Part shown: positions 42,522-52,563 of the stretch, piece by piece
How the letters are laid out: each line of letters opens with the position of its first letter
Numbering within the stretch: the first letter of the stretch is position 1
DNA from: Paenibacillus sp. PastM-3
Lineage (GTDB): Bacteria > Bacillota > Bacilli > Paenibacillales > Paenibacillaceae
Assembly: GCF_029893965.1 (NCBI RefSeq)
Contig: NZ_JARXXP010000002.1
Span: forward strand, 434,001 to 498,000
DNA length: 64,000 nucleotides
Direction: 5' to 3'
Made by a program: the position numbers and the translations under genes
Notes under the pieces: generated by a model
Told to the model about the DNA's origin: nothing
The model's input: only the letters and a program-made list of their open reading frames with translations
Databases searched by the model: none

Positions 42522-43313
42522 ATGGCTTTTACCATTAATAATCTCAAAGACAACAGCAACGTTATTATCAAGGAGCAGCTTGGCGGTTTTACAGTGATTG
42601 AATATAAAGAGGATCTGAGCAGCACCAGCATGATGGAGGCGCAATTCAATTATTTCATGAGCAGAAGCAATATGCGCAACAAGCAGCTGATGATTGAGCT
42701 GAATAACAGCGAGGTTGTGCTTAGCGCAGGCGCTATGCAGTATATGGTCGGGAATATTGAAATGACCTCAGGTGTAAAAGGTGTCGGCGGGCTGATGCGC
42801 AATATCATGTCCAGTGCGGTAACCGGAACGACAGCCATCCGGCCGCAGTATAAAGGAACCGGAACGATTCTGCTGGAGACCACTTACAAATATCTATGGC
42901 TGATTGATGTCGACAACGATCATATTGTTATTGATGACGGCATGTTCCTGGCCTGCGAGAGCTCACTTGAGCTTTCTGTCTCTGCCCGCAAAAATCTGTC
43001 CTCGGCCGCACTCGGCGGCGAAGGCCTGTTCAACTTAAGCGCCCGCGGCAAAGGCATTCTCGCGCTGGAAGCACCGATCCCTTCCGAAGAAGCGGTTGTG
43101 GTCGAGCTTAACAATGATGTGCTGAAGGTGGACGGCAATTTTGCGCTGATGTGGTCCAATACCCTTGATTTCACTGTAGAAAAATCCGGCAAAACCAAGC
43201 TCGGCTCTGCCGCCTCGGGCGAAGGCCTGGTCAACGTCTACCGCGGAACCGGCATGGTCTGGCTGGCACCGCTGATGCAGTACAAGAACAGCATCTTTAC
43301 ACCTAACGCCTGA
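42522..43313 (+). CDS. AIM24-family protein
   Basis: 263 aa, all-beta, with the TIGR00266/AIM24 features GTGTILLETTYKYLWLIDVD, VIDDGMFLACE and GEGLVNVYRGTGMVWLAP. Ribosome site AGGAGGAAGG. Role in bacteria unknown; the yeast namesake supports mitochondrial inner-membrane organisation. Monocistronic with terminator. Confidence 0.88.
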   Translation: MAFTINNLKDNSNVIIKEQLGGFTVIEYKEDLSSTSMMEAQFNYFMSRSNMRNKQLMIELNNSEVVLSAGAMQYMVGNIEMTSGVKGVGGLMRNIMSSAVTGTTAIRPQYKGTGTILLETTYKYLWLIDVDNDHIVIDDGMFLACESSLELSVSARKNLSSAALGGEGLFNLSARGKGILALEAPIPSEEAVVVELNNDVLKVDGNFALMWSNTLDFTVEKSGKTKLGSAASGEGLVNVYRGTGMVWLAPLMQYKNSIFTPNA

Positions 43314-43319
43314 CGGAGC

Positions 43320-43365
43320 AAAGGGCAGTCCCGGGGCCGGATAACGGCTGAAGGGACTGCCCTTT
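43320..43365 (+). terminator. Intrinsic terminator of the AIM24 gene
   Basis: AAAGGGCAGTCCC and its exact complement flank an 18-nt loop and are followed by GTT. Confidence 0.75.
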
Positions 43366-43382
43366 GTTAAGTAGAAGCAGAT

Positions 43383-43629
43383 TCAGACAGACTTTTTGGC
43401 CATCCAGTACATGTTAAGAAAAGCAAGCCTGAACCCGGACCGCTCTATATTGGCATGGCTGGCTGAGCCGAACTCCACATCGGTATATACGGTCTGTAAA
43501 AATAGTCCCGCGACCGCGCAATCATCTCCCTGGTAACCCTCAGCCTGTTCGGCAGATTTTCTGTTCGGCTGTTTCTTCTGTCACCATCTCAATCTGAAGG
43601 CCCGAAGCCTGTTCGGCCATACCCTGCAC
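43383..43629 (-). pseudogene. GNAT acetyltransferase remnant
   Basis: The minus strand encodes GLFLQTVYTDVEFG, SHANIERSGFRLAF and NMYWMAKKSV before TGA at 43383-43385, which is the C-terminal motif B/tail of a GNAT acetyltransferase. A frame change near 43545 links it to an upstream piece reading VQGMAEQASGLQIEMVTEE. The acetyl-CoA-binding core and start are missing. This explains most of the 43366-43661 gap. Confidence 0.6.
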
Positions 43630-43661
43630 ATTGATATATAAGAAAGCAAGCCCTTTTCCTG

Positions 43662-46223
43662 TTACAATCCCTCAATTAACGCCTTGACCGAGCTGTCGGT
43701 CTCCAAGGCGCGGATAATGAGCGTTACAGCTTCGGCACGGGTCGCATTGTGGCCCGGTGCGAATGAGGAAGCCGATACCCCTTGCACCAGCTTGGCCGAA
43801 GCAGCCTGCTTGATGGCTGCGGCAGCCCAGTAATTGCTGCTTACATCGGTAAAATCAGCCGCGCCGCCGCTCTCCAGCACGCCGAAGTTCAGCACACGCG
43901 AGAGGATCGTCACCATCTCGGCACGGGTGATGGTCGCATTCGGCTTGAAGCTGCCGTCCGCGTAGCCGGTTACGATTCCTTTACCGGCCAGGGCACCGAT
44001 AGCTCCGGCAGCCCAGCTTGTGCCGGTGTCGCTGAAGCCGGCTGCAGCCGGGCTATCCGCGAGTCCGAAAGCACGGGTAATCATAGCGGAGAACTCCGCT
44101 CTGCTGACTGCAGCATCCGGCCGGAAGGAGCCGTTCTCGTACCCGCTGATAATCTGCAGCTTCACAGCCGCAGCAATGGCACTGCTGCCCCAATGGCCTG
44201 CAGTATCACTGAAGGCTATATTCGTGTTCTGTGTTCTGGCGATGGCATCGCTCACCGTCTTCAGCACTGTCTCCTGGCTGATTACGGCAGACTGGAACGG
44301 GTTCAAAGCTGTTACCGGGTTCGTGGTGCTCGGCTGCTCAGTTGAAGTTACAGGTGCAGTTGTACCGCCTGTGGTTCCGCCTGTATTGTTAGAGCCGCCC
44401 GGCAGGGAGCCGCCGGAGTTGCTGCCGCTGGTCGTATCGGTAACCAGCAGGGCAACCTGGTTGGACTGATACACGACCTGGGCGCTGCGTGTGCTTGGCA
44501 GACCATTAATCTGGATAGAAGTAAACTGGCCGGACCGCTGATTATCACCATGCGTGATCAGCGGAATCAGACCGCCGGCAGGCACGTAGCTGTTTTCGAA
44601 ATCGATCTGCAGCTTGCCGCTTGCTGATATTTTGCCTTTGACGTCGAGCACATCGCCCGCTCCGGTAAGGTTCAGCTCCAGCGTACCTTCAGCCGCTTGC
44701 GAGAAGGCTCCGCCGATTGTTATTTTGCCATACACATTCTCCACTACAGAGCCATGTACGTTCACAACATCGCCGCTGCCAAAGGCTGTAGCTGAATCGC
44801 CTTCAAGCGTACCTGCCTTCACCTCGGTGCCGCCCGAATAGGAATTGCTGCCAGTCAGCTTCAGCGTTCCGGTACCTTCCTTGGTCAGTCCGCCTGTGCC
44901 GGAAATATCATTGCGCCAGCGGTCGGCTGCATAGAAGCCGCTCTTTGCCGCATCCAGGGATACCGTCACATCGCTGTTGAATGCGCCGTAGCCGTCAGCG
45001 GCAGCGAACAGATTCAGACGGCCCCAGCCCTCCGGATCATCCAGCAACGGATAGCCGGACTGAATCGCGGTCGTAGCCAGTACCGCACGGCGCTGCTCTG
45101 CGCTCAGATAAGGCAGGCGGGTCTCCAGCAATACTTCCGCCCCTTTGGGAACCACGGCAGGCTTAACAGTAGAATTAATCTGCGGGAAGCTGTAGGTCAG
45201 CCTTTGGGTAAACTGCGCTTTATTCTTGGAATAATCACTGAACCGGTCCTCTGCCGTTCCCGTTTCGGTCAGCAGCTTCTCATGAGCCTGGTCATAAGCA
45301 GCCTTCTTCAGCTGTGCATTATCAGGATCAGCCAGGGTTGCCGCCGCCAGTGCCGTCGCCAATACCCGGCCGCCCATTACATCAAACGGGGAGTGCATGC
45401 CGGCGACAATCCGGCTATTCCCCATTTCCGAAGCGCGTGTCAGCAGCTCCTGGAACCGTTCAGGCACCGCATAGGCCAGCGACAGTGCAGCCAGATACGA
45501 AGCATTGGTATGCCCGCTCGGGAATCCGCCGTCCGTAGCAGGTGTGCTGCTCATCGCAGGCACAAGCGTAGGCACAATGACGGAGGTATCCAGCCAGCGG
45601 AATGGACGCATATAGCTGTAGAACGATTTTGACGGATTGGTTGAAGCATAATTGCCGCGGATGGTGCCGATCAGGTCAACCATTTTGCCCAGCTCAGAGC
45701 CGGAATCTCCCGCTTTGTTCGAGCCGTTGCCGTCCGTATATTTCACTGAAGTAGCATCGGCCGGAATTTCGGTAATCGTCGTGTACGTCCCTGATTTAGC
45801 GCGGTATACCTCCGAGAGGGAACCCAGGCCGTCAGCAGCACCGTAAGTCTGGTTCCGCCGGTCATCGAAATAGGCCATGTCTTCCTCTGCCTTGGTCCGG
45901 GTGGCTGCGACGCTGGCAACATATTGAATGTTGGCATCCAGCACACTGCTGTTCAGCTTGGTGCCGTTATTCCAGGAGGTACCCGGCGTCCACAGCTCCA
46001 GAAATCCGGAAAGGATGCCAATGGCAGGGTTGGCATAAACGGCCTGATTAACGGAAGTATTGTTCTTGTAGCTGTCTACGAAATGTCCCCACTCGGGAGC
46101 GGCAGGTACCGGGATTGATGAATCCGCGGGAGCAGCCGCTGCAGGCTGCAGCGCAACAGAGTTATTAAGGATGGCGAGACCGGCAGCAACAGATAACAGC
46201 TTTTTGGCAGTCTTTGTTTTCAA
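43662..46223 (-). CDS. SLH-anchored PAP2 phosphatase with autotransporter-type repeat
   Basis: 853 aa from a TTG at 46223, 9 nt after AGGAG; the open frame begins seven codons earlier but would swallow that site. Signal peptide ends AAAA. The full acid-phosphatase/vanadium-haloperoxidase signature is present: Lys199-x6-Arg206-Pro, PSGH at 235-238, Ser270-Arg-x5-His277-x3-Asp281. Residues about 445-485 hold an autotransporter-associated beta-strand repeat (GTGTLKLTGSNSYSGGTEV). A Gly/Thr linker leads to three SLH domains at the C-terminus. A wall-bound phosphatase. Confidence 0.9.
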   Translation of the reverse strand: MKTKTAKKLLSVAAGLAILNNSVALQPAAAAPADSSIPVPAAPEWGHFVDSYKNNTSVNQAVYANPAIGILSGFLELWTPGTSWNNGTKLNSSVLDANIQYVASVAATRTKAEEDMAYFDDRRNQTYGAADGLGSLSEVYRAKSGTYTTITEIPADATSVKYTDGNGSNKAGDSGSELGKMVDLIGTIRGNYASTNPSKSFYSYMRPFRWLDTSVIVPTLVPAMSSTPATDGGFPSGHTNASYLAALSLAYAVPERFQELLTRASEMGNSRIVAGMHSPFDVMGGRVLATALAAATLADPDNAQLKKAAYDQAHEKLLTETGTAEDRFSDYSKNKAQFTQRLTYSFPQINSTVKPAVVPKGAEVLLETRLPYLSAEQRRAVLATTAIQSGYPLLDDPEGWGRLNLFAAADGYGAFNSDVTVSLDAAKSGFYAADRWRNDISGTGGLTKEGTGTLKLTGSNSYSGGTEVKAGTLEGDSATAFGSGDVVNVHGSVVENVYGKITIGGAFSQAAEGTLELNLTGAGDVLDVKGKISASGKLQIDFENSYVPAGGLIPLITHGDNQRSGQFTSIQINGLPSTRSAQVVYQSNQVALLVTDTTSGSNSGGSLPGGSNNTGGTTGGTTAPVTSTEQPSTTNPVTALNPFQSAVISQETVLKTVSDAIARTQNTNIAFSDTAGHWGSSAIAAAVKLQIISGYENGSFRPDAAVSRAEFSAMITRAFGLADSPAAAGFSDTGTSWAAGAIGALAGKGIVTGYADGSFKPNATITRAEMVTILSRVLNFGVLESGGAADFTDVSSNYWAAAAIKQAASAKLVQGVSASSFAPGHNATRAEAVTLIIRALETDSSVKALIEGL

Positions 46224-46430
46224 GTAATTGGCTCCTATCGTCAATTGTAGTCGATTCGAATCGGTCTCAATGTAGCATCAGGCCGTGCAAACCGGCAATA
46301 AGACGATTTCTCTTTTGTATCACTTTGGGAGCATTACGGGCAGATCTTCTGATTTAATATTCTGTTAACAAAAATCGTGAATAGGCTTGTCAGAGGATAG
46401 TGTATAATCCGCCTGGGAGGAGAATACGCC

Positions 46431-48725
46431 ATGAAAAAATGGAACTCAGCATTTACCGGCCTCGCTATTTCCTATCTGTCCGTTGTTCTGGTTATTGTTC
46501 TCTTGCTCTGCACCGTCTTCTCTGTCTATTTCTCGGGACATTATAAAGAAGAGCTGCGCAGCCGCAACCGGCTGGTGCTGGAGAATACCGCGCGGACCAT
46601 TGAAACCTCGGTGCTTGAGCGGGTTCAGCAGATCTATCTGGAGCTCTCTCTCGACAGAACCTCGGCACTGCGTTTATTCAGTGATACTTCCTTTCAGCAT
46701 AATCTAAGCAAAGTGAGCGGGCTGCAAAATCTGCTGAAAACCGAGGTTGCCGGCAACTCCGATATCATCCAGGCGGTTCATCTGTATGCTCCGCAGCAGC
46801 AGGTCATGCTGTCATCGCTGTATGGGCTGGGATACCAGGCTGACCAGGGGGACGGCGCCGCAGCTTTTACGGACTGGATCGGCGGAATGCATAATAACTC
46901 CGGGGGCAGTCTCTGGACTCCGGCCCGCGAAGTGCCTGAAGATATTTACTCCAGTGTGCCGGGCGGCAAGCACAATACGCTCATTACCTATGCCCATAGC
47001 TATCCTTTTCAGTCCTCCGGGGCTGAGAGTGATCTGATTGTCGCTATTGATGTTAAACAGAGCGCGGTCAGCACTATTATTCAGAATATGATGCCCTCGC
47101 AATATGAAGGGACTTTTATTGTAGACCCTAACGGCCTGATGGTCATTCCGGATACCTCTTCCGACCAGGTGAGCAGCTATAGCGCCAGTATCAGCGTGCC
47201 GCTTGAGTCTGCGGCGGAGGCCGGCAGCTTCGACAGCAACCTTGGCGGTACTCCCTATGTCATCTCTTATCAGACTCTGCCGGCTGTCGGCTGGAAAATA
47301 GTCAGCGCTGTACCTTCCAGCTTCTTTTATGCGCCCTCCAATGGGATGCAGCAGCTGATTGCGGGACTCTGCCTGCTTGCCATTATCCTTGGACTCCTTA
47401 TGTCGGGGCTTCTCGCCAAAGCCAACTATACTCCAATCAAAAGGCTTGTCGGCAGAATCCGGGACCTCTCCGGCCATGCGCCTGAACCTTCGGCCAATGA
47501 GTACAGGCTGATCGACACCGCCTTCACCAGGCTCAGCGAGCAGGTCAGCAGCCTGGAAGAGAGCCTGCAGGCCAGCGCGCCGGTGCTCAAGCATAATGCT
47601 GTGCTAAGCCTTTTGCACATGAGCTCCAGCCGGGAGGAGAAAGCCGAGGCGTTTCAATGTCTTGGGATTTCGCGGGCTTACAATCACTATTGCTGCCTGC
47701 TTGTGAATACAGAGAGAGCCTGGAGCCATATGAGCTCAGCACATATCCAGAATATGATGAGCACCATCATCGGGCAGCTGGAGGCCGTCCGCCTGCCGGA
47801 CTGCCGGATCATTGCCGAGGAGCTGCCGGATAAGCGGATTGCCGTCATCGTGTGTGCGGGCAGCCCTTCGGACAGTCTGCTGGACCAGCTCGCGAAGCTC
47901 ATCTCCAGGGAAGACAGACAGCCGTTTCAGGCAAAAGTCCAGCTTGCCTGGGGCTGCTGGGTGCAGGAGGCTGCCGGCCTCCACAACAGCTATTCTGAAG
48001 CACAGCTTTTGATGAAGTATGCTTATTTCCTTCCGGAGCAGTCTGTCCTGAAGGGCCGCAGCCTGCTGGAGCGGGAAAGCAGCCTGGATGAAATTCCGCA
48101 GGCGCTGCTTGTTAAATTCAAAGATAAGCTGCAATCCCGCCAGCTGGATGAGCTTGCAGCCATTGTCGCGCAGCTCGTCACCGCCATGCGGGAAGAATTA
48201 TATCCGGCGGATTATTGCCACTTTATTCTGGGAAATACCGTGTTTGTCTACTCGGATTATCTGAAAAGCGTCCGTTATAAGCCCGGTGATCTGTATCAGC
48301 AGTATATCGGAATGCCAGATATTCTCAGCTTTCAGAGCTGGCTAACCGGCTCTCTGGCCACCTTTATTAATGAAACTGACAAACGTAACAGCGACAGGGC
48401 TTTGTCTACTATTGATGCCGCGAAGCAGTATATCGGGGAGCATCTGGCAGAGGATCTGTCACTGGATGCTGTGTCGTCCAAGGTGTATATCAGTCCGAAA
48501 TATTTAAGCAAGCTCTTCAAAGAAGAGCTTGGAATCACCTATACCGACTATGTCACCGCCCGGCGGATGGAGCACGCCAAAGCACTGCTGGAGAGTAACA
48601 GCATGACCGTTGAACAAATCGCAGGCAGCGTGGGCTACGGGACGGCGGCTTATTTTATCAAACGGTTCAAAGAAATCTATGGCTGCACTCCCGGCAACTA
48701 TTTGCGTACCCTTAATGAGGGTTAA
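46431..48725 (+). CDS. Membrane AraC-family regulator (YesS-like)
   Basis: 764 aa. An N-terminal span and a second one at about 305-325 bracket an outer Cache-like domain. The cytoplasmic middle region and C-terminal AraC HTH (LSLDAVSSKVYISPKYLSKLF...MTVEQIAGSVGYGTAAYFIKRF) follow. A one-component membrane sensor that binds DNA directly. It lies 43 nt upstream of a solute-binding lipoprotein gene, its likely target or co-sensor. Confidence 0.88.
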   Translation: MKKWNSAFTGLAISYLSVVLVIVLLLCTVFSVYFSGHYKEELRSRNRLVLENTARTIETSVLERVQQIYLELSLDRTSALRLFSDTSFQHNLSKVSGLQNLLKTEVAGNSDIIQAVHLYAPQQQVMLSSLYGLGYQADQGDGAAAFTDWIGGMHNNSGGSLWTPAREVPEDIYSSVPGGKHNTLITYAHSYPFQSSGAESDLIVAIDVKQSAVSTIIQNMMPSQYEGTFIVDPNGLMVIPDTSSDQVSSYSASISVPLESAAEAGSFDSNLGGTPYVISYQTLPAVGWKIVSAVPSSFFYAPSNGMQQLIAGLCLLAIILGLLMSGLLAKANYTPIKRLVGRIRDLSGHAPEPSANEYRLIDTAFTRLSEQVSSLEESLQASAPVLKHNAVLSLLHMSSSREEKAEAFQCLGISRAYNHYCCLLVNTERAWSHMSSAHIQNMMSTIIGQLEAVRLPDCRIIAEELPDKRIAVIVCAGSPSDSLLDQLAKLISREDRQPFQAKVQLAWGCWVQEAAGLHNSYSEAQLLMKYAYFLPEQSVLKGRSLLERESSLDEIPQALLVKFKDKLQSRQLDELAAIVAQLVTAMREELYPADYCHFILGNTVFVYSDYLKSVRYKPGDLYQQYIGMPDILSFQSWLTGSLATFINETDKRNSDRALSTIDAAKQYIGEHLAEDLSLDAVSSKVYISPKYLSKLFKEELGITYTDYVTARRMEHAKALLESNSMTVEQIAGSVGYGTAAYFIKRFKEIYGCTPGNYLRTLNEG

Positions 48726-48768
48726 TCCGCAAGCGGCCGCCGGCATAGCTGACAGGAGGAAAACCCGG

Positions 48769-50430
48769 ATGAGAATGAACAACCGTTGGAGTGCCGTTCT
48801 TCTGACAGTACCCGTTATCTTCACGGCTTTGGGTCTGCTTAGCGGCTGTGATCCGGCAGCTGTAACGGCTGCAGACCCGTCCGCTGCTTCGGCACAACAA
48901 CCGGCGGCTGATGGCACAGCAGATTCCTCTGCCCCGGGTTACACGATCTCGTGGACCATGCATCAGAACCTGCCGGTTCCTGAGGATGCGGCGGTTGTCC
49001 GGGAAGTGGAGCAGAAATTCGGCGTCGATCTCGACATCTGGAATCTGGAAAACAACAAATATGAATCCCTGCTTGAGCTGAAGCTGGTGCAGGGGGCTAT
49101 TCCGGACCTGTTCCGGATCAGGCAGACCCAAGACCTGCTGAAATACCAGCAGCAGGGCCTACTGGCAGAAATTCCGCAGGAGGTGCTGGACACCTATGCG
49201 CCTAATATCATGAAGGCGATCCGGGAGAATGCCCCTGCTTATCAGGATTCAGGCATCATTAACGGCGCCTACTACGGCATTCCTGTTGTTAACCCGACTA
49301 ATATCTACCGGATTCCTGTTGTCTACCGTCAGGACTGGCTGGATAAGCTTGGCCTGTCTGTTCCGGATACGCTGGCTGATTTTGAGAAGGTGATTTATGC
49401 GTTCGCGAATAGGGACCCGGACGGTAACGGTGTTAAAGATACCTATGGGTTATCGCTGGAAGGGATGAATGTTGTCTTCGGAGCGTTCGGGCAGATTGTT
49501 TTTGCCGATCAGCTCTATTTCAGCAGGCAGGATCAGCTGCTGGTTATCGGTGCCCTGCAGCCGGAAATGAAGGAGGCGCTGCGCTATTTGCGCAAGTGGT
49601 ATCAGGACGGGGTTATCGACCCGGAATTCATTACCGGGGAGAATAAAGGCGGCTACAAGCATCTCTCCCATGCTTTTATAAACGGCCGGATCGGCATGAC
49701 CTCCATGGGCAACTACTACCACTGGATTCAGAACGGGGATTATTCCACATGGACAACGGATGAGCTGGGAAAAACCGTGGAGACGCCGGTTGCCGCCACC
49801 TTTAACGTGAAAGAGCTGACCGCCAAAAATCCGCAGGCGCGGATTGTATTCGGCCGGCCGGTAAGCGGGCCTGACGGCAAACGCGGCTCCAAAGCCTACG
49901 ATATGCTGATGAGCTTCACCGCCATCGGTGCAGATGCCCTGAAGGAGCCGGGCAAGCTGGAGACCATCCTGCAGATTCTCGACTACGTCAGCGCCAATCC
50001 CGACCCGCAGGAGGACACCGCAATGAAATTCGGCATTCAGGGGGAGCACTGGGAGTGGGCGGACAGCCTGAATAAAGAAGTGGTGGTGCTTCCGCCGTAT
50101 GACCAGACCTTCAGCTACCAGAATACCATCGGCGCCGGTCTTGGCATGACGGTGCCGGTTATGCCCGGCGACCGCAGGGAGCAGTGGGCGGCGACGCTGG
50201 ATCTCGACCGGGACGGGATTTACAATGCCCTGGAAGTCGCCACGCCCTCCATGGTCAAGAACGGGCCGGAGCTAATTCAGCTGCGGAACGAGGCTTACAT
50301 CGCCTTCATTACCGGTGAACGTCCGCTTGAGGAGTTCGACAGCTTTGTTAAGGAATTTATGGCAGCGGGCGGGGCTGAGGTGCTGCGGGAGGCGAATGAG
50401 GCTACAATCAAACCATATACTCAGCCATAA
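48769..50430 (+). CDS. Extracellular solute-binding lipoprotein without adjacent permeases
   Basis: 553 aa from ATG 48769 (ACAGGAGGAAAA); an earlier in-frame ATG lies inside the regulator gene. Lipobox LLSGC, then a CUT1-type binding domain, with the calcium-like loop DPDGNGVKDTYGL typical of long oligosaccharide-binding proteins. No permease follows; the next gene is on the other strand and overlaps its last 23 nt. It may work with a remote importer or feed the membrane AraC sensor. Confidence 0.88.
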   Translation: MRMNNRWSAVLLTVPVIFTALGLLSGCDPAAVTAADPSAASAQQPAADGTADSSAPGYTISWTMHQNLPVPEDAAVVREVEQKFGVDLDIWNLENNKYESLLELKLVQGAIPDLFRIRQTQDLLKYQQQGLLAEIPQEVLDTYAPNIMKAIRENAPAYQDSGIINGAYYGIPVVNPTNIYRIPVVYRQDWLDKLGLSVPDTLADFEKVIYAFANRDPDGNGVKDTYGLSLEGMNVVFGAFGQIVFADQLYFSRQDQLLVIGALQPEMKEALRYLRKWYQDGVIDPEFITGENKGGYKHLSHAFINGRIGMTSMGNYYHWIQNGDYSTWTTDELGKTVETPVAATFNVKELTAKNPQARIVFGRPVSGPDGKRGSKAYDMLMSFTAIGADALKEPGKLETILQILDYVSANPDPQEDTAMKFGIQGEHWEWADSLNKEVVVLPPYDQTFSYQNTIGAGLGMTVPVMPGDRREQWAATLDLDRDGIYNALEVATPSMVKNGPELIQLRNEAYIAFITGERPLEEFDSFVKEFMAAGGAEVLREANEATIKPYTQP

Positions 50431-52513
50431 TCTGCTCGATATCAAACGGAGTCACTCCCTGCTCTACCGAGAATACAGTATCGGCATGGCGCGGCGATTC
50501 GGCAAGCTGTCCCCGGGCTTTGACGTGGAGCATGAACAGATCGTACAGATCCGGCCTTTTGAGCGAGGCCATTGCTTTGCCGATCAGCACCATTCCCTTT
50601 TGGTTACCCTCCACATTATTGTAGTACTGGGGAGCTCTCGTCAGCGACAGATCGGTCCAGATGACCGTCCGTTCAACCAGGTCCAATATAACAGGGATCG
50701 CTATTTGTGTATCGGCTGTAACGTCAATCTTATTGGCTACGGCCGAAGGCTCAAAAATTTCGCCCGAGCCGGGCTTCTTCCGCATCATCCAGCCGGTAAA
50801 GCATTCCGGCAAATCACAATAAGGCTGCTCCGTGAAGGAATTCAGCGACGCCACCACGTATCTTCCGCCATATTCGACAATAGAGGGGATATGCAGGTCA
50901 ATGAACTCGCAGGCCCCGTGAGGCGCCGAGACAATATCTCCGCTATGCGCCGCCAGATAGTTGGACGAGCGCAGATTCGTATAAGAGATATGCTCCACAT
51001 AGTTCCAGTTCTGATCATACATGACCGCAGATAGATCAATATCGACCCGGCCTGTAGGCACACCGCCAACTTTCCCCTCTTTCCACCAGCTGAAAAAGCG
51101 GATCGTATCCCCTTCGCCCATCGGCAGGCGGCTTCCCCGGACAAGCGTATGCAGTGCTTTACTGGCCGATCTCTGGGAAAAGGGTACATTATAGCTCTTA
51201 AGCCGCTCATCCACGTAAGCGGTTCCTAAAGGCGGCAGCGCTGCGAATCGCCTGATTAACGCCTGCTCGCATACATTTACGACATCCCGGCAAGCTCCGG
51301 CGTCAATCTCCGGCAGCGTATCAGGGATTGCAAAGGCTTTGGCGACATTTCCTTTCGGAAAAAAGACCCGCAGCTCAGGCGAATCCAGCCGATGGGCAAA
51401 ATGCTTCTTCACCTGCAGCAGCACCGGAGTCGCTACCTGCCCCGCCACCTCGCCAAAGGCCAGCACAACGTACTCCGTAAACTCCGTTCCGCGCAGCAGC
51501 TGATCCAGTCTCCGTGCGAATTCGCCCGGACGTTTGATCAGCAGATCCAGCGCATCCCAGACCTGTTTGTATTGGATCGCTAGCTCCACACTGCTGTTAA
51601 AGGTTGTAAACGGCTTGTTATTCCGCAAAATATCAAAGGCTTCCTCACAGCGCATATACCGCTGCTTGTATTCCGACGGATGCAGGATTTCACCCAGGCG
51701 AATCCAGCGTTCCTTATATCTCAGCATATCCTCGGTAATCGGATGGCACTGTTCAAGTAACCCAAGCAGCAGACGGCGTTCACTGCGCTTGAATTTGCGG
51801 AAACGCGCCGGCACCGCCAGGCTGACATCGCCGTCCGACCACGCCACCGCGAGGCGCAGCACATCGGTCGCTGTTTTGAAATACTGCCCCAGCCGCGCCA
51901 GGTTAGCCTTGGCATGCTTCAATAGAGATGATGCCACAAATGAGGTATTTTCCTTGAACGGAATATCCTCCGGCAGAATCGCATCCAGCGCCTCCGGTTC
52001 AAGCGCCGCTATTACAGCATCAATATCCTCTTTATCGGCTGCAGAGATCGAGCCTTTGGCCTGAATAAGCCGGCGGATCATCACGAAGAAATCCTCGTTG
52101 CTCCCAAGCTCAATCACCTTCAGCTTCACCTGTTCCTGCAGCGGCGGTCTCTTTACGGCCCCATCGTATTGCGGAAGATCCCAGGTGTAGTAATGGTACA
52201 TGGCATTCAAGTACAGGATGGCATCCTGCTCCAGCATCACCTGCTCGGGAAACCCGGGATACATCGGTGCATATTTTACATGCGCACCAACCATTACCTT
52301 CAAATCTGCAACCAGCTGCTGGTACAGCGCCTCAAATGCTTCCTTCGGCAGCTCGCGCACCGCGCGGAACAATGCAGGGGACAAAGCAAAGCCCAGCGCT
52401 TCCAGATTGCGGACTGCCGCCGCCAAAAACCCTTCCGGCAGCCGACCGTTCCCGTTATTTTGATCAACAATGATCTTGCATGCTCTTCGTAAATAAATCG
52501 TGTTTATTTTCAT
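50408..52513 (-). CDS. Large protein with TerD-like C-terminal domain
   Basis: 701 aa from ATG 52513; the frame extends 43 codons upstream into a direct repeat, without a ribosome site in either case. The N-terminal two thirds are helical, with no family I recognise. In the last 230 residues, GDTIRFFSWW, VDIDLSAVMYDQNW, HISYTNL and HSGDIVSAPHG follow the TerD pattern (DLD.SA...N....HTGD). TerD domains bind Ca and belong to stress/phage-response clusters, but no other ter gene is here. Convergent overlap of 23 nt with the binding-protein gene. Confidence 0.6.
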   Translation of the reverse strand: MKINTIYLRRACKIIVDQNNGNGRLPEGFLAAAVRNLEALGFALSPALFRAVRELPKEAFEALYQQLVADLKVMVGAHVKYAPMYPGFPEQVMLEQDAILYLNAMYHYYTWDLPQYDGAVKRPPLQEQVKLKVIELGSNEDFFVMIRRLIQAKGSISAADKEDIDAVIAALEPEALDAILPEDIPFKENTSFVASSLLKHAKANLARLGQYFKTATDVLRLAVAWSDGDVSLAVPARFRKFKRSERRLLLGLLEQCHPITEDMLRYKERWIRLGEILHPSEYKQRYMRCEEAFDILRNNKPFTTFNSSVELAIQYKQVWDALDLLIKRPGEFARRLDQLLRGTEFTEYVVLAFGEVAGQVATPVLLQVKKHFAHRLDSPELRVFFPKGNVAKAFAIPDTLPEIDAGACRDVVNVCEQALIRRFAALPPLGTAYVDERLKSYNVPFSQRSASKALHTLVRGSRLPMGEGDTIRFFSWWKEGKVGGVPTGRVDIDLSAVMYDQNWNYVEHISYTNLRSSNYLAAHSGDIVSAPHGACEFIDLHIPSIVEYGGRYVVASLNSFTEQPYCDLPECFTGWMMRKKPGSGEIFEPSAVANKIDVTADTQIAIPVILDLVERTVIWTDLSLTRAPQYYNNVEGNQKGMVLIGKAMASLKRPDLYDLFMLHVKARGQLAESPRHADTVFSVEQGVTPFDIEQIMAEYMV

Positions 52514-52563
52514 AGTAAAAGTGTCCAGGAAAGCCGTACCCCTATTTAGATCATCCTCTGGGT

